Source of the DNA: a virus
IMG/VR virus record: IMGVR_UViG_3300037041_002243
Coordinates: 1-36,823 of that record
DNA length: 36,823 bases
Direction: 5' to 3' (one strand)
Shown here: positions 1 to 8,078 of the stretch, piece after piece
Numbering within the stretch: position 1 is the first letter of the stretch
How the letters are laid out: each line of letters starts with the position of its first letter
Program-made: the position numbers and the translations under genes
Notes under the pieces: generated by a model
Seen by the model: the letters and a program-made list of their open reading frames with translations, nothing else
Told to the model about the DNA's origin: nothing
Databases searched by the model: none

Positions 1-127
1 GAGCAACAACTGCCGATCTCAGGTGTGCCTCCGCTGGCGTGTCGATTAAGATATACGACGCGACACTCGCTGGATCGACAAAATTGAGCACCACCGCAGG
101 TTGCATCATGGTGCAAAACTACGGCGG
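1..127. repeat. Left copy of the 127-bp terminal direct repeat
   Basis: Bases 1-127 are identical to 36697-36823. A reading frame continues in phase across the join, so the two ends overlap on a closed molecule or a circular map. The length equals a standard maximum k-mer of de Bruijn assemblers (established knowledge), so I read it as an assembly overlap. The unit genome is then 36696 bp. Confidence 0.93.
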
Positions 128-563
128 CGATGCTTCCGCAATCCTAGGATCAGCGGCGGGTTTGACTATCTCAAGAGACACTTCAGAAGTGGACGGTACG
201 GCTGCGTCCAGTCTTAAACTGCTGGTGAATACCACTACCGCAAGTTCACTGTTTCCTCTTTATTGGCAGGGTCCGACACACAAGCACTCCGCGAGTATCA
301 GTGGAGCATCGGTCACGGTGTCAATGCGTATAAAGAAATCGCATGCAACAAACATTCTTGGCCGACTGGAAGTAAAGCGCGGGGTCATCCTCGCTGCTGA
401 CGCAGTAACGGACATACCTTCAAATACTGACTGGAACACAGTTTCAGTGACCTTCACTCCGTCCGCAGACGGTAAAATCGAAGTATATTTTGAAACCTGG
501 GCGACCTCTAGCACAGACTATATCCTCATCAACCCAGAATCTCTGACAGTCACGGTGTCGTAG
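1..563 (+). CDS. C-terminal part of the wrap-around tail/fibre protein (continues from 35259-36823)
   Basis: This is the end of the gene that starts at 35259. Base 1 corresponds to 36697 and is the second base of a codon, so codons here begin at position 3. The whole frame is 2001 nt, about 666 residues. The part seen here encodes roughly the last 187 residues. It is rich in Ser, Thr, Ala and Val with alternating beta-type hydrophobicity. Its end (about positions 240-560) resembles a carbohydrate-binding-like beta sandwich, with segments such as EVYFETWATSSTDYILI. The internal ATG at 39 is not the true start because the frame is open upstream through the join. A receptor-binding or tail-spike role is inferred from length, composition and position between the lysis and tail genes. 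Confidence 0.8.
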   Translation, partial: ATTADLRCASAGVSIKIYDATLAGSTKLSTTAGCIMVQNYGGDASAILGSAAGLTISRDTSEVDGTAASSLKLLVNTTTASSLFPLYWQGPTHKHSASISGASVTVSMRIKKSHATNILGRLEVKRGVILAADAVTDIPSNTDWNTVSVTFTPSADGKIEVYFETWATSSTDYILINPESLTVTVS

Positions 564-564
564 C

Positions 565-1485
565 ATGACCGCTAACTGGTTTTTTGGAGAACCCGACTGG
601 GATCAAAATCTCAATACGACTTGGGCGTTTGGGTTTCCAGACTGGGATTCTCCTCAGCCGTCTGGCGGCGGCGTAGAAGTCACCGGAAACTCTTCCGTTA
701 CCCTCGGATCAATAGCAGTATCTCAGACCGGCACAGTCGAAAGCGCAAGCGGAATAACAGGTGCATCATCAGTCACCCTTTCAGGCCTTTCGGTCTCTCA
801 ATCTGGAACGGTATCAATCAATGGAGAATCATCAAAAACACTTGAAAGCATCTCATCTTCACAGACCGGCACAGTCTCAATTTCTGGCGCATCATCTGTA
901 AATCTTTCTGGTCTTTCGGTCTCTCAGGCTGGTACAGTTGGCATTTCTGGATCATCAGGAAAAACGCTTGAAAATCTTTCTGTCTCACAAGCTGGAACGG
1001 TAAGCATAAATGGTGCATCATCAGTAACGCTCTCAACAATTTCAGTCTCTCAGTCTGGTGAAGTCCAGGCATCTGGCGGAATCTCAAACGTAACGCTTGC
1101 AGGCATATCGCAATCGGCAACAGGTACAGTTGGAATATCTGGATCTTCTACCGTATCGCTCTCAGGAGTCTCCGTTTCTCAGTCTGGCACCGTTTCAATT
1201 TTTGGATCTTCATCGTCTCAACTTTCCGGTGTCTCTGTTTCTCAGTCTGGACAAGTTTCAATCATTGGCGAGTCGTCAGTCTCTCTTGGTTCAATATCGG
1301 CATCAGGTACTGGGATAGTTGAAATCTTTGGGGCGTCTTCTGTTTCTCTTGCGTCAGTCTCTGTTTTCCAGTCCGGAACCACTGGCGGGGCAATATATCG
1401 AGAATGCGGCGGTCAACTTTTGATACAGGCGGAAAGGTTTGCAATGATGATCGAACAAGATGAAAGGCGGCTGGTGATAGCATGA
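565..1485 (+). CDS. Ser/Thr-rich 21-residue repeat protein, probable virion fibre or adhesin
   Basis: A 306-residue protein starting one base after the previous stop. The N-terminus has two similar aromatic segments (WFFGEPDWD and WAFGFPDWD, residues 5-28), which may be an attachment module. Residues 37-275 are about eleven copies of a 21-residue unit with the pattern G-x-SS-x-T-L-S-x-[IL]-S-V-S-Q-[ST]-G-T-V-x-I. Such periodic small and hydrophobic residues suggest a beta-solenoid or beta-roll. The last 31 residues are different, charged and amphipathic (ERFAMMIEQDERRLVIA), and could be a trimerisation or joining end. I do not recognise a named family. Its place next to the long fibre gene suggests a virion appendage. 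Confidence 0.82.
   Translation: MTANWFFGEPDWDQNLNTTWAFGFPDWDSPQPSGGGVEVTGNSSVTLGSIAVSQTGTVESASGITGASSVTLSGLSVSQSGTVSINGESSKTLESISSSQTGTVSISGASSVNLSGLSVSQAGTVGISGSSGKTLENLSVSQAGTVSINGASSVTLSTISVSQSGEVQASGGISNVTLAGISQSATGTVGISGSSTVSLSGVSVSQSGTVSIFGSSSSQLSGVSVSQSGQVSIIGESSVSLGSISASGTGIVEIFGASSVSLASVSVFQSGTTGGAIYRECGGQLLIQAERFAMMIEQDERRLVIA
673..1389 (+). repeat. Tandem 63-bp imperfect repeats inside the adhesin-like gene
   Basis: About eleven head-to-tail 63-bp units encode the 21-residue repeats. Units stay in frame but differ at many third positions. One unit near 1066-1125 is shortened and altered (GGISNVTLAGISQSATGTV). Such arrays change copy number by recombination, which would alter the length of the encoded protein without a frameshift. 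Confidence 0.85.
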
Positions 1486-1814
1486 ACATTTATGCGAGCG
1501 GCGACGACATCACGATCAATTTCACCCTGACCAAAAACGGCGCGGCGCTTGTTTCTCCTGGCCTCGTTGGCGCTGTAGTTTCTTGCGCGATGCTGCTTTC
1601 TGATCGCTCAGCCTACGCCGCAGGAACTGGCGACGTTGCTGCCACAATTCTTGATGAAGCACTTTGCACTTGCCAAGTGACGTTTCCGCGAGCGACCACG
1701 TCAACGATTGTTCCTGGTCGGTATCTTGTCGAGGCCCAAGTCACCCAAGGCGGACAGGTCAGAACGTACATCGGCGCACATATTGAGGTCGTGAACGGGG
1801 CAAAACCAGCATGA
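1482..1814 (+). CDS. Small Ig-like/beta-sandwich virion protein
   Basis: A 110-residue protein whose ATG overlaps the previous stop (ATGA), so the genes are probably translationally coupled. It opens with NIYASGDDITINFTLTKNGAALVS and ends with a strand-rich stretch (GRYLVEAQVTQGGQVRTYIG). This alternating pattern is that of a small beta sandwich such as those at the N-terminus of phage baseplate or fibre proteins. It shows loose similarity in design to the protein at 31493-32269. Function is inferred only: an adaptor or accessory of the neighbouring fibre, or a tail-neck component. It sits directly before the tail-completion gene. Confidence 0.72.
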   Translation: MNIYASGDDITINFTLTKNGAALVSPGLVGAVVSCAMLLSDRSAYAAGTGDVAATILDEALCTCQVTFPRATTSTIVPGRYLVEAQVTQGGQVRTYIGAHIEVVNGAKPA

Positions 1815-2323
1815 CCGATCCATCAACATCCTACGACGGCCAAGTCCTGGCCTATGCCGCTGGAATGCTGGCCGCATCTGCGACCTGGGCCTCGATCTGT
1901 AACGCCACAGCGCCGGCCAAGTCACGAATCGTCTTGATCGATGGTGGCGACGTTGCAGTCACTGGTGAAGACTCCACCCGAAATTGGGACGGAGTCATGA
2001 TTGATTCTGAAGCCCCCGTCGCGCAGGTATCGATCCGCACGCCAATGACCGAAGAAGAAGTCGGCGTGGGATCCTATCGCAGGACCGGGACCATCGCCAT
2101 CGGGCTCACCATCCGCCCACCAAAGGAATACCACCCCGCCCAGGCCTCGATCTGGGCAACCAATGCGATTGGGTGCATCAAGAAAGAAATCAAAGACCAA
2201 CAGGGTCAAACTGGAAAACTGGCAAAAATCACTGTCAACTCAGAACAAATGACCATCATCGACGGCACAGGCGCACTCGGCGGCTGCTGCCAAACAATCA
2301 TCACCATCGACTGGAGAGCATAA
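1811..2323 (+). CDS. Probable tail completion/terminator protein
   Basis: A 170-residue protein with a 4-base ATGA overlap with the gene before it and one base between its stop and the next ATG. It begins with a helix (GQVLAYAAGMLAASATWASIC). It then has a strand-rich core containing SRIVLIDGGDVAV, RRTGTIAIGLTIRPP and a C-terminal CCQTIITIDWRA. A helix followed by a four-strand sheet, about 130-170 residues long and just before the major tail protein, is what siphophage tail terminators look like (lambda gpU position). No signature residue proves it. A head-tail joining protein is the alternative. Confidence 0.6.
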   Translation: MTDPSTSYDGQVLAYAAGMLAASATWASICNATAPAKSRIVLIDGGDVAVTGEDSTRNWDGVMIDSEAPVAQVSIRTPMTEEEVGVGSYRRTGTIAIGLTIRPPKEYHPAQASIWATNAIGCIKKEIKDQQGQTGKLAKITVNSEQMTIIDGTGALGGCCQTIITIDWRA

Positions 2324-2324
2324 C

Positions 2325-3242
2325 ATGTCAACTGCAATTCATAACGCCACGGCAATCGTCATCAATGGGGCATCTCCGCTCCTGGGCATCACGAAGTCCT
2401 CGCACGACCCGCGCAATGTGGTCGAGAACCACGGGAACAGCGGATCGACCCATATCCGCTTGTCTGTGATCAAAAAGACCGCGCCGGTCATCACCTTCAG
2501 CACCTATGCGATCAACAGCCTTTTGGCTATCCTGGCCCCGAGTGCCAACGATACCCCAATGGTGAATCTCACCGGTAACGGGTGCGAAAAATACTCATTG
2601 AAAAACAAAACAGACGGACCTGGGATTGACGCCACAGGCCACGGCAAGGTTTCTCTCGCCAAAGGCCAGGCATACATTGACAAACTGTCATGGTCAGAAG
2701 GCGGATACGTCAATGCCGACGTGAGTGTGCTTGGCCTTTCCGCAGACGGAACAACACATCCACTGGCCGAAACAACAGTCGCAACCGCATCACTTCCAAG
2801 CATCGCAGGCGGCGAAGAACTGTATGCGCTGGTAAGCGCGACCCAGGGCGGCACTGCAATCGATGGCCTGTCATCTCTGGAAGTCAATTTTGGTCATAAG
2901 GCAGTCAACGACAAAGAAGGCATCGGCGGTTGTTATACCTACGGACTGCCACACCCAACCAGAATCCTTGCCGCCCCCGCAAATGGTCCCATCGAGATCA
3001 CCGGATCGTTTGAAACCAGCGACATTGGGCTTTCCATTCCATCCTCCGCTTTAACACTTGCTTTTGGGTTCAAGCCCTACGCCTTTGGCGGCACCTTCGG
3101 AACACTAAAAACCTTGTCCATTTTGTTGTCCCTGGTCACGCAAACCTCTGAAGACCTGGAAACAGCCGCCCCAGGCAAACAGAAATTCTCCTTTGTCGGC
3201 ACCGTCGTAAACACCTCTTATCCCTGGAGTTGGTCCGCATGA
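2325..3242 (+). CDS. Major tail tube protein (probable)
   Basis: A 305-residue protein with a good ribosome site (GGAG in CTGGAGAGC, 8-11 bases before the ATG). It is strand-rich throughout, with few charged helices. It has a central segment GHGKVSLAKGQAYIDKLSWSE and a C-terminal half rich in small residues (GSFETSDIGLSIPSSALTLAFGF). It sits between the completion protein and the tape-measure region, where siphophages place the tube protein. At 305 residues it is longer than a bare tube domain, leaving room for an extra Ig-like or decoration domain. No sheath gene is seen beside it, which supports a non-contractile tail. Identification is by position, size and composition. Confidence 0.65.
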   Translation: MSTAIHNATAIVINGASPLLGITKSSHDPRNVVENHGNSGSTHIRLSVIKKTAPVITFSTYAINSLLAILAPSANDTPMVNLTGNGCEKYSLKNKTDGPGIDATGHGKVSLAKGQAYIDKLSWSEGGYVNADVSVLGLSADGTTHPLAETTVATASLPSIAGGEELYALVSATQGGTAIDGLSSLEVNFGHKAVNDKEGIGGCYTYGLPHPTRILAAPANGPIEITGSFETSDIGLSIPSSALTLAFGFKPYAFGGTFGTLKTLSILLSLVTQTSEDLETAAPGKQKFSFVGTVVNTSYPWSWSA

Positions 3243-3874
3243 TCTTCCCCCTGTACTATGTTCCACCTGGCGTTGTCCCTCCCAAGCACGTTGCCGGGTA
3301 TCACAGCACCATCGCAGTCCTTCGACCAGGCGCCGCGCCCAACGGCGTCCCTGAAGAGATCGCCGCAATCCCAGATCCCACGAATCCAGAGCGCAAAATC
3401 GGCGGGCATCTCATCGGTGGAGATCTGACCGACCAGGTACGCGGCATGTTCACCAAGACCGATGCCGGCTGGTGGATCGCCATGGGCAACATCAAACCAG
3501 AATCCCTTGCCCGCGTCCGGGGAATTGGCGGAACCTGCATCCCTGGGATCGACCCAGAGCACGAATGGTGCGTCCCCACTCTCTTACACATCTCCAACAA
3601 CAAAGACGGACCCAGACGCCTGACAAGCGCAATCCCGGCCATCTACAAAGACTATCAGTGGCAGAACCCCGCTGAGTTCAACGCCGTCATAGACCGACTG
3701 GGCAACTACCTCCGCGCCGAAGAAACCCCGCCCCGTGAAGAAGCCCTGGCCCTGGCCGTTGACATCCTGTCCATCAACTACCACCTCAGCGTCCATGAAA
3801 TCGCCATCGCCGGATGGTTCAACGAAGAATTCCTTTTGCGTGTCATTACCGCCGCCGTTGACTTCAGTGAGTAA
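3239..3874 (+). CDS. Tail assembly protein, possible chaperone-position gene
   Basis: I take the ATG at 3239, which overlaps the tail-tube stop (ATGA), in preference to the TTG at 3230. The product is 211 residues. The first 60 residues are Pro/Gly-rich (FPLYYVPPGVVPPKHVAGYHS). The middle has KPESLARVRGIGGTCIPGIDPEHEW. The last 80 residues are helical and acidic (EEALALAVDILSINYHLSVHEIAIAGWFNEEF). Genes at this place usually encode tail assembly chaperones (lambda G/GT). No frameshift sequence linking it to the next gene is evident, so that role is uncertain. The acidic helical C-terminus fits a chaperone-type tail-tape binder. Confidence 0.55.
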   Translation: MIFPLYYVPPGVVPPKHVAGYHSTIAVLRPGAAPNGVPEEIAAIPDPTNPERKIGGHLIGGDLTDQVRGMFTKTDAGWWIAMGNIKPESLARVRGIGGTCIPGIDPEHEWCVPTLLHISNNKDGPRRLTSAIPAIYKDYQWQNPAEFNAVIDRLGNYLRAEETPPREEALALAVDILSINYHLSVHEIAIAGWFNEEFLLRVITAAVDFSE

Positions 3875-3876
3875 AA

Positions 3877-4422
3877 ATGCCAGCAAGTATGATAAGCACG
3901 GGGATTATGGCAGACCTCCAGGCCTCTGGATTGGCCCAGAGGACTATTAACAACGTCGCAAAAATGGCCCTCTACCTGGCCGCCGACGAGTTTTTCAAAG
4001 ATCCTCAAGGTTTCCAACTTCGCTTCAGTCCCCGTGCATATTCAGAACTCGGGCTCTCCCAACGCGCCGCATCGACCACCAGACGAAAAATGAAGGTCTT
4101 CGGCGGCAGAGACCTTCCCAACGTGTCCCCACGCCGCAAAGGTGAAGCCCACCTGCGCGAAATGCTCAAAGTCCGTGGCACTGGGTACAACATCAAGACT
4201 GTAGCAAAACAAGGAATTGCAGAAATCGCAGTGACTCTTCCTGGCGCCAGAAAGCAAAACCAATTTGGCTATAAATGGGAAAAATACGGCAAAGAACTCT
4301 TCACGCTATCTGGTGCCCAAGGTTGGCAGGCGCAAAGAATCATGAAACGCGCCCTAGAAATTTTCAAAGAAGAAATCTGGAAAGAGTTCAACAAAAAATC
4401 CCCTGTCCACTGGAGTGCGTAA
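3877..4422 (+). CDS. Tail protein of unknown function before the tape measure
   Basis: A 181-residue basic protein with two bases between the previous stop and its ATG. In-frame ATGs at 3892 and 3907 are alternatives. The N-terminal third is helical (LAQRTINNVAKMALYLAADEFF). A basic middle (QRAASTTRRKMKVF, SPRRKGEAHLREMLKV) is followed by a strand-rich part and a helical end (AQRIMKRALEIFKEEIWKEFNK). The layout recalls HK97 gp10-like or virion-morphogenesis tail-completion proteins, where a helix pair flanks a sheet, but no diagnostic motif is visible. It precedes the tape-measure gene by one base. Confidence 0.55.
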   Translation: MPASMISTGIMADLQASGLAQRTINNVAKMALYLAADEFFKDPQGFQLRFSPRAYSELGLSQRAASTTRRKMKVFGGRDLPNVSPRRKGEAHLREMLKVRGTGYNIKTVAKQGIAEIAVTLPGARKQNQFGYKWEKYGKELFTLSGAQGWQAQRIMKRALEIFKEEIWKEFNKKSPVHWSA

Positions 4423-4423
4423 C

Positions 4424-5743
4424 ATGTCAGACAATGTCGTGAAATTACAATTTGACCTCGCACAGACAGAAGCAAACCTAAAAAAGGCGCGGGAAGAAAA
4501 CAAACTGCTTCGGGAAGAGGTCAGAAAATGCAATGATGAAATGAAAAACGCAGGGGCTTCTGGATCGGAAGCGTACAAAAAACAATCAACAGAACTCAGA
4601 AAAACAGCAAGCGAAGCGGAAAAAACAACAAACAAAATCCGCTCAATGGGCGGGGCGCTCAATATGATTGGTGGCGCAGGAACAGGACAAATTGCCCAGG
4701 TAGCGGGTTCCATTGGAATGCTTGCCAGTCCAATGGGATTGATGGTCGGTCTTACAGGCGCAATTGCCGCTGGTTGGGGATTGGTTTCTTCAGAAATCGA
4801 AGCAGCAGAAAAACGCGCAGAAAATCTTTCAAAAAGCATGAAAAGCATTGATGAAGAAGCGAGAAAGGCTAGTTCAGGAAGGGCGACACAGGCACAAGGA
4901 ACAGTAGAGTCAAATGCTTCATTATCGTTAATTTATCGGGATCCTCAAGAATACAAACGAAATGCACAGGAAAAATACGGTTTTACGCAAGAACAGTCCG
5001 GCGGCATCATGAGTGCAGTTATGCCAAACGCCGGAAAGATACCAAAAGAAAACAGGGAAATCTTCCTGAAGAGTGTTTTTGATGCAGTTCAGATTGCCCA
5101 ACTCGGCGCAGGAATTAACCCCGTTGAGGCAGCAAAAAACCTAGCTGCTGATCCAACAGCAATGATGCACGCAAGATGGGGGCGAAGGGCAGAGGCAGGA
5201 GCAAGAATCGCAAGTGCTTCTTTAGGTTTTCGTGTGACGCCAGAACAAATCGCAGAAAATACACGAAGGCAAATCAAAAAACCAGAAGTATTGGAAAACA
5301 TACGCGAAAACCAACTTGCAGCGCCAAAAGATCCAATCGCCACTGGATTCGACATGCAACGAAAAAGGATCGAAAACAATAGGAAGTTCTTAGAAAATCA
5401 ATTGCGCGGTGGTCCAGAGGCCCTGAAGTTCCTTGAGGAACAACAGAAAGAGAAAGAAAATATAAAAGTCCCATTTATGAAATCCGTTTTGGGATGGGAC
5501 GAAAGAAGTTATGGACCATTACTAGAACAGACACAATCAGAAGAACGATCAAAATTAACAAAGAGATTAGCAGATCAAAATCCCGATGTTTCGCAAGACA
5601 AAATAGCATCAATCCTGAGTTTAATGACAGAAACAATCAGACTAAATACGTTATCAAACGTAGAACTTAAAAAATCACTTGACGCGAATTCAGCAAAGAC
5701 CACGGAAAACACCGAAGCAACCGCCACAGGGATGGTCAAATGA
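4424..5743 (+). CDS. Tape measure protein (short)
   Basis: The start is set at the ATG 4424, eight bases after a TGGAG ribosome site, and not at the upstream GTG. The product is 439 residues. Residues 1-75 form a charged coiled coil (DLAQTEANLKKAREENKLLREEV). Residues about 80-125 are a long hydrophobic Gly/Ala-rich stretch (GGAGTGQIAQVAGSIGMLAS, LMVGLTGAIAAGWGLV). The rest is mostly alpha-helical, Lys/Glu/Gln-rich. This is the usual tape-measure pattern, and tail length scales with residue number in known phages, so the tail should be short. The gene is visibly more A+T-rich than its neighbours. Its stop overlaps the next start (ATGA). Confidence 0.78.
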   Translation: MSDNVVKLQFDLAQTEANLKKAREENKLLREEVRKCNDEMKNAGASGSEAYKKQSTELRKTASEAEKTTNKIRSMGGALNMIGGAGTGQIAQVAGSIGMLASPMGLMVGLTGAIAAGWGLVSSEIEAAEKRAENLSKSMKSIDEEARKASSGRATQAQGTVESNASLSLIYRDPQEYKRNAQEKYGFTQEQSGGIMSAVMPNAGKIPKENREIFLKSVFDAVQIAQLGAGINPVEAAKNLAADPTAMMHARWGRRAEAGARIASASLGFRVTPEQIAENTRRQIKKPEVLENIRENQLAAPKDPIATGFDMQRKRIENNRKFLENQLRGGPEALKFLEEQQKEKENIKVPFMKSVLGWDERSYGPLLEQTQSEERSKLTKRLADQNPDVSQDKIASILSLMTETIRLNTLSNVELKKSLDANSAKTTENTEATATGMVK

Positions 5744-6123
5744 ACATCGGCACCCACATCCCGACCGTCTGGCAAGGCGACTGGCCGTCGCCCTTCCTCC
5801 GTTTCTCCGAAGAAGTCAATCCCGGAATCAATGGCAAAACGCGGATGGAAGACGCCTGGGATTCAGAAGATGCCCAGGTGGAGACCTATCTCCTGGTCGA
5901 GTCTGAAGCGCTCAAAACCCAAACGGTCTCAAAAATCCTGGCGATGCAGGGCTACACCGTCCCCGTTGTTGACCAGCACAGCATTCCTCGCGGTGACTGC
6001 CTGATCCTTCGCGCCGTGTCCACTGCATCCATGGTCGTAGGTGGGAAATGGCTGGTCCATTCCATCTTCCAAATCGCGCCGGAAATCATCGTCCCTGAGG
6101 GTTGGAAGGACCAGGTTCTATGA
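5740..6123 (+). CDS. Small tail-tip protein, unknown
   Basis: A 127-residue protein with ATGA overlaps at both ends, so it is coupled to the tape measure before it and the large tip protein after it. It has a Trp-rich start (TVWQGDWPSPFLRFSEEVN), an acidic patch (RMEDAWDSEDAQVETYLLVES) and a strand-rich end (CLILRAVSTASMVVGGKWLVHSIF). Position immediately after the tape measure suggests a distal tail or tail-tip component. No family is recognised. Confidence 0.65.
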   Translation: MNIGTHIPTVWQGDWPSPFLRFSEEVNPGINGKTRMEDAWDSEDAQVETYLLVESEALKTQTVSKILAMQGYTVPVVDQHSIPRGDCLILRAVSTASMVVGGKWLVHSIFQIAPEIIVPEGWKDQVL

Positions 6124-8075
6124 CCTTCACGACCTTGAATGTCCAAAATCATTGGGTGCAAACCTCTCAAAACTGGCCGACCTCTGACGATGGCTGGCAA
6201 ACCCGGTTCTATTGGTCTGCATCCTCGGCCTCCATTTCCGTGGCCGGCAACGGCTCTTGCGCCATCACCGGCCACGCCGGGAAGATCTACGACCCTCTGA
6301 CAGGCCGCAAGGCCTTTGTGCCCCTGGAAGAATCGCCCGTCGGCCAATGGTGCCGCATCATCGTCAAAGACCCATACCTCGGCACCATCACCTTCAACGA
6401 TGAGAAATACCGCGCCGTCTGGCATGGCATCGTTAAACAACGAAAAATCAAACCAACCGCTGGCGACCTGCCCACCGTCGGCATCACCATGTCCGCCGCC
6501 TGGATCACCGCTGCCTATGAGGCCTGTGATATACTTCATTCCTGGGAACTGGACTTTGAAGATACTTTGACGGAATCCTACGCCCTGCCGGTTTTCAATT
6601 TGCTCGAAGGTGGGGACATGTCAGCAACTGACGATCCCATCATCGACGGCATCTTCACCTATGTTTTTGAGCGCAGTGGTGATGCCACCTATGCCCAGCG
6701 CTGGACATATGCTGCCGCGATGAAATACCTGTGCTGCACCGCACGGCCCTGGATTCCCCCGCAGGCCCTGGGAGAAAAAACCGGCCCGCGACTCATCCTT
6801 GGCGACTATCCCGCCGCCCTCGACTCTGCCCCCTTGCCCCAAAAATCTGGCCGTGGACGCAACGTCATCGAATGGATGCGTTCTATCATTCACCCCGGCA
6901 TGGGATGCGCCCTGGCCTTCCGTGTTGATGGCACAGACATCAAGGTCGATATAAAACAATGCGCCCAGGTCGATATACCACTCCTCGACGGAACTTTAAC
7001 GGTCGATACTTTACCAAATCCCTTCGATGGTCTTGGCGCAACCCCAAAAACCATTGAACTCAACCAAGACCCGACCACTTTCGATTGCGAAATCGTAGAA
7101 TCAGACGACGCCGAAGACTTTATCCAGGTTATTGGCGGTTCTGACACCTATGGAATCAGTCTCAAAATCTCAGACGGTGAGGCGCTAATCCCCTGCGAAT
7201 GGGACTGGACCGACACCCCAGGCGATCCAGCCCAAGATCCCTATGGTGATGTGTTCCGGTTATACAAAATCAATCCCGCCTGGTCTGGCGAGCAGTGGGA
7301 CTCTCCTGGCGATGGGATCCGCGCCACGATCGTCTATGACGAAAATGGAACGAATGGAAACCGGCAATTCGGTGGCGTCCACCCAGCCAACGCAACCCTC
7401 CAAATCACCCGCGAACTCCCCTGGGGTCCATCTGAAACCCCAAGCGCCAGAAGTAGCCCTAGACTCTTCCTTGGCCCAGCCAGCGGGCAAACCGAATGGG
7501 AAGACCTCACCAACAAGATCCCCATCATCCCCCTCAAAAACGGCCTCATCCGCCTGGGCCAAACCACCGCGCATGCATCGATACTCAAAGACGCCTACGA
7601 CAACGACCAAGACCTCATCCTCTCCATCGGTGTCGAAGGATGGCATCCACTCCTGGCAGCCTGGCGCCGGACGACTGTAACGCCCAGAGACCTCCCCAGA
7701 GTCCGCCGCCTCGACCTGCCCCAATGCAGCACCGAAACCGGCCTGGAAGGCACCGCCCAGGCCGTTGACCCAGACGATGGAAGCCTAGTACAAGCAACGT
7801 CAGAAACAGTACGCGAAGAAGACGTCGCAGGCCTGCGCAACGCCCTGGCATGCGCCCAAGCAAAATCACAAACCAACAGCACCACCCTAACCATGCGAAC
7901 CAAAGGAAGCATGGCCCAACGTTTCGACCTCGGCGAAGCAATTTCCACTGTTAACTATGGCAAATCCCCAAACAACACCACCATCACCGTCAACGCAATC
8001 GTCACCTCCATGACCTTCAACTTCACCCCCGACCAATACGGCATCAACTACGAAGCCCTCAGAGTCCTGGGATAA
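6120..8075 (+). CDS. Large tail-tip/hub protein
   Basis: I choose the ATG at 6120, which overlaps the previous stop, over the upstream TTG at 6102. The product is 651 residues, Trp-rich and strand-rich throughout. Residues 1-110 include a beta domain with WPTSDDGWQTRFYWSASSAS. Residues 190-260 are helical, with YAQRWTYAAAMKYLCC. The middle has repeated ten-residue strands. The C-terminal 90 residues (SLVQATSETVREEDVAGLRN, MTFNFTPDQYGINYE) resemble the end of hub-like proteins that contact the tail tube. Size and order (tape measure, small protein, large beta-rich protein, fibres) match the tail-tip hub of siphophages. It shows no visible peptidase or lysozyme motif. Confidence 0.65.
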   Translation: MTFTTLNVQNHWVQTSQNWPTSDDGWQTRFYWSASSASISVAGNGSCAITGHAGKIYDPLTGRKAFVPLEESPVGQWCRIIVKDPYLGTITFNDEKYRAVWHGIVKQRKIKPTAGDLPTVGITMSAAWITAAYEACDILHSWELDFEDTLTESYALPVFNLLEGGDMSATDDPIIDGIFTYVFERSGDATYAQRWTYAAAMKYLCCTARPWIPPQALGEKTGPRLILGDYPAALDSAPLPQKSGRGRNVIEWMRSIIHPGMGCALAFRVDGTDIKVDIKQCAQVDIPLLDGTLTVDTLPNPFDGLGATPKTIELNQDPTTFDCEIVESDDAEDFIQVIGGSDTYGISLKISDGEALIPCEWDWTDTPGDPAQDPYGDVFRLYKINPAWSGEQWDSPGDGIRATIVYDENGTNGNRQFGGVHPANATLQITRELPWGPSETPSARSSPRLFLGPASGQTEWEDLTNKIPIIPLKNGLIRLGQTTAHASILKDAYDNDQDLILSIGVEGWHPLLAAWRRTTVTPRDLPRVRRLDLPQCSTETGLEGTAQAVDPDDGSLVQATSETVREEDVAGLRNALACAQAKSQTNSTTLTMRTKGSMAQRFDLGEAISTVNYGKSPNNTTITVNAIVTSMTFNFTPDQYGINYEALRVLG

Positions 8076-8078
8076 GCC

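Noticed and set aside
260-514. Minus-strand frame inside the wrap-around tail gene
   Set aside because: It is a shadow of the plus gene. It has no ribosome site and unnatural composition.
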